From Rhodopirellula sp. (GTDB lineage: Bacteria; Planctomycetota; Planctomycetia; Pirellulales; Pirellulaceae), in assembly GCA_024644085.1 (NCBI GenBank), contig JAHELS010000005.1:1-49820 (forward strand): DNA of 49,820 bases. Direction: 5' to 3'. Under the pieces are notes generated by a model. The model saw only the letters and a program-made list of their open reading frames with translations, did no database searches and had not been told where the DNA came from. Positions 16,682 to 23,988 of this stretch are shown here, one piece after another. How positions within the stretch are numbered: position 1 is the first letter of the stretch; each line of letters begins with the position of its first letter. Both the position numbers and the translations under genes were made by a program.

Positions 16682-17608
16682 TCATCCTTTCTTCTTGAAC
16701 AGATCGAGGAATCGATCTTCATAGTCAGCAAACAGATCCAATCGATCGAGCTCCCGTTTCAACTCGTACGCCCGCGATCGGTCGTCACGGGCGAGCTCGA
16801 ACAGCTCTTCGATGCGAGCTTCGTCCTCGGCGCCGATCTGATCTTCCTGGAACAGTTCGCTTTGGAATTCTTCTTCCTCGCCTTCCGACTGGGCGATCGC
16901 CGCTTCCATCTTCGAGAGCAGCGCGGCGAGTTGCTGGTCCGTTGCTTCGGCTTGTTGAGTCAGTTCCCCGAGATCGAATTCGAGGTCGGCAAGCTTGGAA
17001 AAAGCCCTCAACACGCCAAGCGAGGCTTTCGGGTAGGGCAACTGCGTAAAGACGTGCGGCATCTCACCCAACAGGCACGCGCCCGGCAGACCTTTGTCGG
17101 CGGCGGTTCCAATCAAGATTCCGTTAAGACCGCCGATATTTCCGTCATCTACCGTGTGCAGTTTCGCTTCCTGGAGTTCTTTGAGCACGGCCTCGTCGGT
17201 CGCGGCACAAAAGACTCGCGACGGATGCTCGGGCCGCATGCTGGTTGCCATCGCCGCAAACGTAAAAACCCGCTCGACGCCGAATGACATGGCAAACTCC
17301 ATCAAATTTGCACAGAACAGATGTTTTCCAAGTGGCGGTTGCGACTCACCGATGAACACAACGATATCGCGCAGACCGTTCGGATCGGACCAGGAAAAGA
17401 ATCGATTACGCGGTAACCGTGCCGGGGCGATCAATCCTTTCTTGACCTCGACGTTCTCGACATCAAACAGTTCGTCGGCAGGGTACTCGGCGAACAAATG
17501 CATCCCCATCTTGGCCATCAGGTAATAGCCGGCGCTGATGGCGACGTGTCCCATTCCCGGCCACACCGCGACCATCCAGGGTTGTTTCAGTTTTGGAAGA
17601 TCCGTCAT
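16682..17608 (-). CDS. PAC2 family protein
   Basis: 308 residues. The N-terminal two-thirds match the PAC2 (proteasome-assembly-chaperone-like) family: WPGMGHVAISAGYYLM at the start, FIGESQPP in the middle and NGILIGTAADKGLPGACLLGEMPHVF. The C-terminal third is a highly acidic helical region (EGEEEEFQSE), likely a coiled coil. Bacterial PAC2 proteins lie outside proteasome loci and their function is not settled. It is convergent with the UMF1 gene, with 26 bp between the stops, and divergent from the cytochrome gene with site S3 between. Confidence 0.88.
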   Translation of the reverse strand: MTDLPKLKQPWMVAVWPGMGHVAISAGYYLMAKMGMHLFAEYPADELFDVENVEVKKGLIAPARLPRNRFFSWSDPNGLRDIVVFIGESQPPLGKHLFCANLMEFAMSFGVERVFTFAAMATSMRPEHPSRVFCAATDEAVLKELQEAKLHTVDDGNIGGLNGILIGTAADKGLPGACLLGEMPHVFTQLPYPKASLGVLRAFSKLADLEFDLGELTQQAEATDQQLAALLSKMEAAIAQSEGEEEEFQSELFQEDQIGAEDEARIEELFELARDDRSRAYELKRELDRLDLFADYEDRFLDLFKKKG

Positions 17609-17682
17609 GGTTTCGACTCGGGGTGACTCTTGGAAAGCGGGTGTCGCGTGAACGGGAAATGTGCAAATGCAATATCAAGATA

Positions 17683-17698
17683 CGCGAAGGGCATGCCG
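17683..17698 (-). promoter_or_regulatory. Possible sigma54-type promoter P4 (PAC2)
   Basis: Minus-strand CGGCAT-GCCCT-TCGCG, with GG-N10-GC spacing kept but one mismatch in the -12 TTGC. It lies 75 bases before the PAC2 start, and site S3 is 51 bp upstream. Weaker than P3 or P5. Confidence 0.45.
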
Positions 17699-17748
17699 AA
17701 AACATCGAACCTTCAAACGGGACCGAGGATCTCGCGAATGTGTGCGAG

Positions 17749-17764
17749 TGTGCGGATTCGCGCG
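17749..17764 (+). promoter_or_regulatory. Predicted activator site S3
   Basis: TGTGCGGATTCGCGCG, 42 bp upstream of P5 and 51 bp upstream of P4 on the other strand. It differs from site S5 at one position (A/G). An extra TGTGCG half-site starts at 17741. Confidence 0.6.
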
Positions 17765-17805
17765 ACGGTGACTCGAATCGTTGTGCGTGGTGGCGACATC
17801 GCGAT

Positions 17806-17821
17806 CGGCACATCGTTTGCA
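17806..17821 (+). promoter_or_regulatory. Sigma54-type promoter P5 (cytochrome c lipoprotein)
   Basis: CGGCAC-ATCGT-TTGCA with correct spacing. Predicted start near 17832, leaving a 35-base leader with GGGAGAG before ATG 17867. Confidence 0.8.
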
Positions 17822-17866
17822 TCTCAGTTTAACGCAAAGCGTCGATTCGATCGGGAGAGTTTCGCC

Positions 17867-18316
17867 ATGAAATCAAAGCTTCTCGCCATCGCCTTGCTCT
17901 GGCTGGTCGCGTCGGGGTGCGTCGCGGATCCGAAATCTTCCCAAGGTTTTTCATTACCCGATGGCGATGCCGAACGCGGAAAAGCGACCTTCGCCAAATT
18001 GCAGTGCCATGCGTGTCACACCGTATCGGGAGTTGAATTCGACAAACTCGACAACACAACCGAACCGATCGTTGCCCTCGGAGGAGTCACGCCGCAGGTG
18101 CGGACGTACGGCGACTTGGTGACTTCGATCATCAACCCGTCGCACCGGTTTGCGCTCGGCTATCCCGAGGACGAAGTCACGACCGATAGAGAATCCAAAA
18201 TGAGGCTGTACAACGACGAAATGACCATCGCTCAATTGATCGATCTGGTCGCGTTTTTGCAGTCGCACTACCAGGTCGAAGCGTATCAACCGACCCCGTA
18301 CATGCCTTACTATTGA
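17867..18316 (+). CDS. Monohaem cytochrome c lipoprotein
   Basis: 149 residues. The signal peptide ends in a lipobox-like VASGC (Cys about 18), so the mature protein is probably a lipoprotein outside the cytoplasmic membrane. One haem site, CHACH, follows GDAERGKATFAKLQ, the usual class I cytochrome c entry helix. Methionines in the second half (SKMRLYNDEMT) could supply the sixth ligand. It ends with a Tyr/Pro-rich tail (YQPTPYMPYY). It has its own sigma54-type promoter and is convergent with the CBS-domain gene 13 bp away. Likely an electron carrier for stress respiration; the partner is not known. Confidence 0.9.
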   Translation: MKSKLLAIALLWLVASGCVADPKSSQGFSLPDGDAERGKATFAKLQCHACHTVSGVEFDKLDNTTEPIVALGGVTPQVRTYGDLVTSIINPSHRFALGYPEDEVTTDRESKMRLYNDEMTIAQLIDLVAFLQSHYQVEAYQPTPYMPYY

Positions 18317-18329
18317 TCCCTTCATCGAC

Positions 18330-19304
18330 CTACATCGGTGCACCGACGTCCTTTTCATCTTCAATCTCTCCGACAAGTTCTTCGAGAACATCTTCCAGGG
18401 TGACGACGCCGACGGTTTTGCCGAGATCCTGGACGACGGCCAGGTGAACGTGTTGATCACGGAACAAGGCAAGTAACTCATCCGATTTGACGCGGGCATC
18501 CACGATCACCGCCGGTCGGGTCACGGACGACAACGCCTCGGCGGACTGGTTCACCAGCGCCTTGAACAGATCGCGACCCAAAGCGATCCCCTGGACGTCG
18601 TCGATGGAATCTCCGAAGACGGGATATCTCGAAAACTCACTGCGTTGGACCTCGGCCACGGCTTGATTGATGGTCAGCCCGGCCCCGAGTGCCTTGACGC
18701 GATCAAGCGGCGTCATGATCTCGCCGGCCGTTTTGTCATTGAGAATGAACGCGCGATGAATCAGTTGGCCTTCGTCGCTTTCGATGTAGCCCGCGCGGTG
18801 GCCGATTCGCACCAGTGACCGAATCTGAGCCTCGGTGCCGATATGACGGGTACCCTTGGTGAACTGTCTTGACAACCAGGCGAAGCCAATGACCAACGGG
18901 TAAAGCAGGTACCGGCCGATCTGAATCGCGGGCGAGGAGAGTCGGGCAATCAGCGGCGCGTAGTGAGCCCCCAGTGCCTTGGGAACGATTTCGGAAAAGA
19001 TAATCGTGCCTAACGTCAACACGACAGTGATCGCGGCGATCCCCTCGGTGCCATACAAGTCAAACGCTTGCCGGCTGACGAGAATGGGACCCAGCACGTT
19101 GATCGTGTTGGTCACAATCACAATCACGACGACCGAACGCGTGATCTCCTGTTTCACCCTGCGAAGCCGGCGGGCTCCCCACTTCTGCTTCTGGATCAAT
19201 ACCGCGATCTCGGGGCGAGTCACGCTCAAGACGGCGGCATCCACCGCGGCCATCAAGCCGGACAGGGCCAGGAACACGACGACCGAAATAACCAACAGAA
19301 ACAT
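18330..19304 (-). CDS. DUF21-CBS protein (CorC/HlyC/CNNM family)
   Basis: 324 residues. An N-terminal DUF21 domain has about four helices (GLMAAVDAAVLSVTRPEI, then the TIIFSEIVPKALGAHYAP signature). A paired CBS domain follows (AGEIMTPLDRVKALGAG and VGVVTLEDVLEELVGEI). There is no C-terminal CorC transporter-associated domain, so it is shorter than the longest members. CNNM proteins act in magnesium or cobalt transport, and the CBS pair binds adenine nucleotides. It is third in the ppsA-flavodoxin-CBS run on the minus strand (68 bp after flavodoxin), which would link it to the cell's energy charge. Confidence 0.88.
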   Translation of the reverse strand: MFLLVISVVVFLALSGLMAAVDAAVLSVTRPEIAVLIQKQKWGARRLRRVKQEITRSVVVIVIVTNTINVLGPILVSRQAFDLYGTEGIAAITVVLTLGTIIFSEIVPKALGAHYAPLIARLSSPAIQIGRYLLYPLVIGFAWLSRQFTKGTRHIGTEAQIRSLVRIGHRAGYIESDEGQLIHRAFILNDKTAGEIMTPLDRVKALGAGLTINQAVAEVQRSEFSRYPVFGDSIDDVQGIALGRDLFKALVNQSAEALSSVTRPAVIVDARVKSDELLALFRDQHVHLAVVQDLGKTVGVVTLEDVLEELVGEIEDEKDVGAPM

Positions 19305-19372
19305 CGCTCTATCTCTCCATCAAATCAAAAACGACGGGTTGGCCTTTTGACGGAAGGATCAACCACGAGGCA

Positions 19373-19852
19373 TCAGTATGCGCGTTTGATCTGATCGGCG
19401 AATCGTTCGGCGCGGCAAAGGTCTTTTTCATCGGGATGTTTTCGGTTCAAACCACCAAGAATCCACAAGGGGCCGAACGTATCGTGGCCTCGACAACAGA
19501 AGTCGCCCACAATGTCAAATCCCTTCTTCCGCAACGTCCGCCTGAGCGGAAGATGGTAGAGCGGCGCGAGAAAAGGCAAGCCGGATGTCGAGAACACGAA
19601 GGCACGATGCCCGGCTCCCGCGTTCTCCGGCAATCGTTTCAGCCACTGCCGAATCGATCGGTGGAAAAGCCCGTAGTAAATCCCCGATCCGATGCCAAGT
19701 AGATCGACATCAACGAGCGTCGGCGCGGTGTCGTCCGGATCAACCACCGTTGCACCCAAAACCTTCGCGATTCGATCGGCAACGGATCGCGTGTTTTGGT
19801 GATGCACGGATTTGCACAACAGAATCGACGAGCCGGTCTCCGTACTGTTCAT
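19373..19852 (-). CDS. Flavodoxin-domain protein
   Basis: 159 residues. An FMN-phosphate-loop-like segment lies near the N terminus (CKSVHHQNTRSVADRIA), followed by LLGIGSGIYYGLFHRSIRQWL and AFVFSTSGLP, which correspond to the isoalloxazine-contact loops of flavodoxin folds. It starts 8 bp after the ppsA stop, so it is almost certainly co-transcribed. It is likely an FMN-binding electron carrier or reductase; the partner is unknown. A histidine replaces the usual Thr/Ser-Gly-Asn-T pattern of classical flavodoxins. Confidence 0.82.
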   Translation of the reverse strand: MNSTETGSSILLCKSVHHQNTRSVADRIAKVLGATVVDPDDTAPTLVDVDLLGIGSGIYYGLFHRSIRQWLKRLPENAGAGHRAFVFSTSGLPFLAPLYHLPLRRTLRKKGFDIVGDFCCRGHDTFGPLWILGGLNRKHPDEKDLCRAERFADQIKRAY

Positions 19853-19860
19853 CGCGCGCC

Positions 19861-22287
19861 CTAGAACGTCGGCTCGAATTGTCGGTCTTCTACTTCCAGC
19901 ACCGCGACGGTGGTTTTCAAAATGGCGTCGGGAGTCAGCGACATGCTGTCGATCCCCTGACGAACCAGAAACTCCGCGAACTCGGGGTAATCACTCGGCG
20001 CTTGTCCGCAGATTCCGATCTTCACACCCTTGGCTTTCGCCGTCTTGATGACCGACGTGATCGCGCGCTTGACCGCTTCGTTGCGCTCGTCGAAGACGTG
20101 AGCCACGATTTCCGAGTCGCGATCGACGCCGAGGGTAAGTTGCGTCAGATCGTTCGATCCGATCGAGAAACCGTCAAAGATCTCGGCGAACTGATCGGCG
20201 AGAATCACGTTGCTGGGGATTTCGCACATCACGTAGAGCTCGAGCCCGTCCTGGCCGCGAACCAGCCCATACTTTGCCAGTTCGTCCTGCACCTTGCGGC
20301 CTTCGTCAACGGTGCGACAAAACGGAATCATCAGCTTCAGATTGCTCAGCCCCATCTCTGATCGCACTTTCCGGACCGCCTTGCATTCCAACCCGAAGGC
20401 TTCCTGGAACCGCGGATTGTAGTAGCGTGATGCTCCGCGGTAGCCAATCATCGGATTTTCTTCCGGCGGTTCGTACGCGGCGCCGCCAATCAGGTTGGCA
20501 TATTCATTCGTCTTGAAATCACTGAGCCGAAGGATGACGTCTTTGGGATGGAACGCGGCGGCGATCATGGCAATGCCTTCCGCCAATCGGTCGATGTAGA
20601 ACTGTGGTTTGTCGGCGTAACCAACCGTGACTTCTTCGATTTGCGCCCGGGTAGCCTCATCGAGATGGTCATAATCGAGCAGTGCCTGCGGGTGGACCTT
20701 GACGTAGTTGGTGATGATGAATTCTTCGCGGGTCAAGCCGACTCCGTCGTTGGGCAGCGCCGCGAGCGAAAAGGCTTCGTCCGGTGTGCCAACATTCATC
20801 ATGATCTTTGTTTTCGGGCGGCGAAGCCCGGCGAGGTCGACCGTCTCGACCTCGAAGGGCAGTTCTCCTTCGTATACAACGCCCGTATCACCTTCGGCGC
20901 AACAAAGCGTGACCATTCGAGAGTCGCTGAGCACCTCGGTCGCTTTCAAAGAACCAACGATCGCGGGCAACCCAAGTTCACGGCTGACGATCGCGGCATG
21001 ACACGTGCGGCCGCCGCGATTGGTGATGATTCCCGCGGCCCGTTTCATCACCGGTTCCCAGTCGGGATCGGTTTTGTCGGTGACCAAAATCTCTCCGTCG
21101 CGAAAATCGGCCAATCCATGAATGTCGCGAACGATCCGGACCGGACCGGCGGCAATCTTTTCGCCGACGCTGCGCCCGGTCAACAGTCTCGTCGAACTCG
21201 CTTTCAAATGGTATCGCTCCAGCGTCGCACTCGATCGCCTCGATTGAACCGTCTCGGGTCTGGCCTGGACGATGAACAGTTCGCCCGTGCGGCCGTCTTT
21301 GGCCCATTCCATGTCCATCGGGCAAAAAGATCCGCGTTGATCGCTGTAATGGTTTTCGATCTCGCATGCCCAGTGAGCGAGTTGGAGAATGTCGTCGTCG
21401 GAAAGCGCGAAGCGACAGGCCTCGTCCGGTGCGACCGGAATGTTCTTGGTCATCTTGCTGCCGCCGACGTCGTACACAAGTTTCATCGCTTTGGATCCGA
21501 GCGACTTTTTCAGAATTGGTCGGAATCCGTCGGCGAGCGTCGGCTTGAAGACGTAGTACTCGTCCGGGTTGACCGATCCCTGCACGACGTTTTCTCCCAG
21601 CCCATATGCGGCGTTGATCAACACCGCATTGCGAAACCCTGTTTCCGTGTCGATCGAGAACATCACTCCGCTGCTTGCCAGATCCGAGCGGACCATCTTT
21701 TGAACGCCAATCGACAGAGCGACCTGCATGTGATCGAAACCGTGATGGGCCCGATAGGAAATCGCTCGGTCGGTAAACAGCGACGCGATACAACGGCGAC
21801 AGGCGTCCAACAGCGATGCCTGGCCGCGGACGTTCAAGTACGTCTCCTGTTGGCCAGCGAAACTCGCGTCGGGAAGATCCTCCGCCGTGGCACTGCTGCG
21901 GACCGCCACGTCGGCGATCTCATCACCCTGTTTGCACAACTCGTGATAGGCTTCGACAATCGCATGAGAAAGCGAGTCGGGCAGCGGTGTGTCGAGAATC
22001 AAGTGGCGAACAATCAAACCATGGTGCTGCAGACTTCCCACGTCGCCGGCGTTCATGCCGCTCAGAATCTGTGCGATCTTTTCGTCCAATCCGGAGTCGG
22101 CGAGAAAAGTACGGTAGGCCAACGCGGTGGTTGCGAATCCGTTAGGGATTCGAATTCCGCGCGGCGTCAGCTCGCGGTACATCTCACCGAGCGAGGCATT
22201 TTTTCCCCCGACCAGCGCGACATCCTTGATCCCGACTTGATCAAACCACCGAATGAAATCGGTCGACGCGGAAGCTGCGGTGGTCAT
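19861..22287 (-). CDS. ppsA: Phosphoenolpyruvate synthase
   Basis: 808 residues (E. coli PpsA 792). It makes PEP, AMP and phosphate from pyruvate, ATP and water in the cytosol. An N-terminal ATP-grasp domain (VGGKNASLGEMYREL; SSATAEDLPDASFAGQQETYLN) is followed by the phospho-histidine domain with H430 in GGRTCHAAIVSRELGLPAIVG, and a C-terminal PEP/pyruvate barrel with GSNDLTQLTLGVDRDS and ICGQAPSD. It is divergent from its regulatory kinase/phosphatase, and both have sigma54-type promoters. It leads an operon with flavodoxin and the CBS protein. In the island it could favour gluconeogenic carbon use or PEP storage during energy stress. Confidence 0.97.
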   Translation of the reverse strand: MTTAASASTDFIRWFDQVGIKDVALVGGKNASLGEMYRELTPRGIRIPNGFATTALAYRTFLADSGLDEKIAQILSGMNAGDVGSLQHHGLIVRHLILDTPLPDSLSHAIVEAYHELCKQGDEIADVAVRSSATAEDLPDASFAGQQETYLNVRGQASLLDACRRCIASLFTDRAISYRAHHGFDHMQVALSIGVQKMVRSDLASSGVMFSIDTETGFRNAVLINAAYGLGENVVQGSVNPDEYYVFKPTLADGFRPILKKSLGSKAMKLVYDVGGSKMTKNIPVAPDEACRFALSDDDILQLAHWACEIENHYSDQRGSFCPMDMEWAKDGRTGELFIVQARPETVQSRRSSATLERYHLKASSTRLLTGRSVGEKIAAGPVRIVRDIHGLADFRDGEILVTDKTDPDWEPVMKRAAGIITNRGGRTCHAAIVSRELGLPAIVGSLKATEVLSDSRMVTLCCAEGDTGVVYEGELPFEVETVDLAGLRRPKTKIMMNVGTPDEAFSLAALPNDGVGLTREEFIITNYVKVHPQALLDYDHLDEATRAQIEEVTVGYADKPQFYIDRLAEGIAMIAAAFHPKDVILRLSDFKTNEYANLIGGAAYEPPEENPMIGYRGASRYYNPRFQEAFGLECKAVRKVRSEMGLSNLKLMIPFCRTVDEGRKVQDELAKYGLVRGQDGLELYVMCEIPSNVILADQFAEIFDGFSIGSNDLTQLTLGVDRDSEIVAHVFDERNEAVKRAITSVIKTAKAKGVKIGICGQAPSDYPEFAEFLVRQGIDSMSLTPDAILKTTVAVLEVEDRQFEPTF

Positions 22288-22343
22288 GAGCAGGGCTCTC
22301 TGCGATTTGAATGTCCGGATACTCGAGTGGGCAGTCAGCGAGA

Positions 22344-22359
22344 TGCAAGGACTGTGCCA
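22344..22359 (-). promoter_or_regulatory. Sigma54-type promoter P6 (ppsA operon)
   Basis: Minus-strand TGGCAC-AGTCC-TTGCA, an exact consensus. It lies 57 bases before the ppsA start and 74 bp from site S4. Confidence 0.85.
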
Positions 22360-22432
22360 CCCGCGAGAAAAGCTTTACAAGTCGCCAAAACTGCAGTCCG
22401 CAGCCGCTCGCTGCATGGGCCAGCACTTAGAA

Positions 22433-22448
22433 TGAGCGTATCCGCACA
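22433..22448 (-). promoter_or_regulatory. Predicted activator site S4
   Basis: Minus-strand TGTGCGGATACGCTCA, matching the S3 sequence at 13 of 16 positions. It lies between P6 (74 bp) and P7 (51 bp). Weaker in the right half-site. Confidence 0.5.
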
Positions 22449-22498
22449 CAGCGTGGAGACCGCGGCGCATCGGGCGCATTTACACGACGATTCTCGAT

Positions 22499-22514
22499 CG
22501 GCATGCCGTCTGCA
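22499..22514 (+). promoter_or_regulatory. Sigma54-type promoter P7 (ppsR)
   Basis: CGGCAT-GCCGT-CTGCA, with GG-N10-GC spacing and one -12 mismatch. Predicted start near 22525, about 36 bases before ATG 22561. Confidence 0.6.
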
Positions 22515-22560
22515 GGTGTCCGCGGTGCGCAGACTGCTCTTTCGTAGCGGCGGAAAAACG

Positions 22561-23397
22561 ATGGCCAAGTCACACTCGAAACCTGCACCGCGGATTGTGG
22601 TTCTGTCCGGGGGCACGGGCCGCACTGCCGAGCAACTGCTTCGCGCCGCGCTGGCGCAGTTCCCCGACAACGAAGTCGACATTGTCTACAAGAGTGGTGT
22701 CAAGAGCGTCAAAAAGGCGGTGAAGATCATCGAAAAAGTCGCGGCCGAGGGCGCCATGCTCTGTCATTCCCTGGTGGTGCCAAGCGTACGTCACGCAGTC
22801 GACACAGAGGTCCGGCGGTTGGGTGTCCCCTGCATCGACGCACTCGGTCCCGCATTGTCGCTGCTCGGTGACCATCTCGACACCGTGCCTCGCGGCCGCG
22901 CGGGGCTGTTGTACGAATTGCACCGCGAGCAACTCGATCGGATGGATGCGGTCGACTTCACGCTCGCCCACGACGACGGAAAGCGAATGCAAGAGTTAAA
23001 GGAGGCAGATGTGACCCTGATCGGCGCATCGCGAACTTCTAAAAGTGTGACTTGTTTTTACCTCGCCTCGCGCGGCATCCGGGCCGCCAATGTGCCCTTG
23101 ATTCCCAAACACGATCCACCCGCCGAGCTGCTGCGTCTCGATCCGAAACGCGTGATCGGGCTGACCATGAACGCGGCCCATCTCGAATCGATCCGGCAGA
23201 CACGATTGGACCGCATCAGCCATCGTCCGGTCGCGAGTTACGCGGACTTGCCGGACATCCGGGCGGAGTTGCGCGAAATACGTGAATTGATGGATGCGAA
23301 CGAGTGGGAGGTCATCGACGTCTCGTATAAGGCCACCGAAGAGATTGCCGATCAAATCATTGACATTCTTCCAAAGTCATCGCGGTCAAAAAAATGA
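22561..23397 (+). CDS. ppsR: PEP synthase regulatory protein (bifunctional kinase/pyrophosphorylase, PSRP)
   Basis: 278 residues. PSRP proteins inactivate PEP synthase by ADP-dependent phosphorylation of a threonine next to the catalytic histidine and reactivate it by phosphorolysis. Visible marks are SGGTGRTAEQL near 16-26 (SDGTG in many relatives), DFTLAHDDG and the P-loop GASRTSKS at 155-162 (K161). Its substrate ppsA is divergent, 273 bp away, and the T-C-H of ppsA supplies the expected target threonine. ATG 22561 follows GGCGGA. The stop overlaps the next gene's ATG (ATGA). Confidence 0.95.
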   Translation: MAKSHSKPAPRIVVLSGGTGRTAEQLLRAALAQFPDNEVDIVYKSGVKSVKKAVKIIEKVAAEGAMLCHSLVVPSVRHAVDTEVRRLGVPCIDALGPALSLLGDHLDTVPRGRAGLLYELHREQLDRMDAVDFTLAHDDGKRMQELKEADVTLIGASRTSKSVTCFYLASRGIRAANVPLIPKHDPPAELLRLDPKRVIGLTMNAAHLESIRQTRLDRISHRPVASYADLPDIRAELREIRELMDANEWEVIDVSYKATEEIADQIIDILPKSSRSKK

Positions 23398-23981
23398 AAC
23401 AACGGAGAATCACGATCATTCAGGGTCACCCCGACCCGGCGGGCGGACATCTGTGTCACGCGCTTGCCGCCGCGTACCAGCAGGGTTGTAACAGCGGCGG
23501 ACACGAATCCCAGATGATCGATGTCGCACAACTCGACTTTCCAATCCTGCGCAGCGCCGAGGAGTTCCAAAACGGCGAGGTGTGCGAGTCGATCGAGTCC
23601 GCACAGAATGCAATTCAGTGGGCGAATCATCTCGTGGTCATTTACCCGCTCTGGATGGGGACGATGCCGGCGCTCTTGAAAGCGTTTTTCGAACAGTCGT
23701 TTCGACACCACTTCGCGATGGAGATCGGACCGGGAAACAAGTGGGAACGCAAATTGAAGGGCCGCTCGGCACGGATCGTGATCACGATGGGGATGCCCGC
23801 ACTGGCCTATCGTTGGTACTTCGGCGCCCACTCCTTGAAGAGCCTGGAAAAGAACATCCTCGGCTTTTGCGGAATTGGCCCGATTCGCGAAACGCTGTTT
23901 GGAATGGTCGAGGCGGTTGAAGACAACAGGCGTAAGAAATGGATCACAAAGATGGAAAAGCTGGGCACGGGCGGGGCCTGA
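23394..23981 (+). CDS. NAD(P)H:quinone oxidoreductase-like flavoprotein (flavodoxin-2 fold)
   Basis: 195 residues, of the KefF/MdaB/NQO1 fold family. It starts with IIQGHPDPAGGHLCHALA, has the FMN/FAD-contact loop VVIYPLWMGTMPALLKAFFEQ in the middle and ITMGMPALAYRWYFG further on, which match the family's conserved order. It probably reduces quinones or other acceptors with NAD(P)H. Its ATG overlaps the ppsR stop, so the two are translationally coupled. It is convergent with the DsbD-like gene, with 7 bp between the stops. Confidence 0.9.
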   Translation: MKQRRITIIQGHPDPAGGHLCHALAAAYQQGCNSGGHESQMIDVAQLDFPILRSAEEFQNGEVCESIESAQNAIQWANHLVVIYPLWMGTMPALLKAFFEQSFRHHFAMEIGPGNKWERKLKGRSARIVITMGMPALAYRWYFGAHSLKSLEKNILGFCGIGPIRETLFGMVEAVEDNRRKKWITKMEKLGTGGA

Positions 23982-23988
23982 TGTGTCG

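Noticed and set aside
15401..17287. A 628-residue plus-strand frame across UMF1 and PAC2
   Set aside because: It overlaps two well-supported genes in other frames and has no family features.
20548..23397. A 949-residue plus-strand open frame through ppsA
   Set aside because: It is the antisense shadow of ppsA, and only its last 278 residues (ppsR from 22561) show a protein family; the rest has no domain and a high Arg content.
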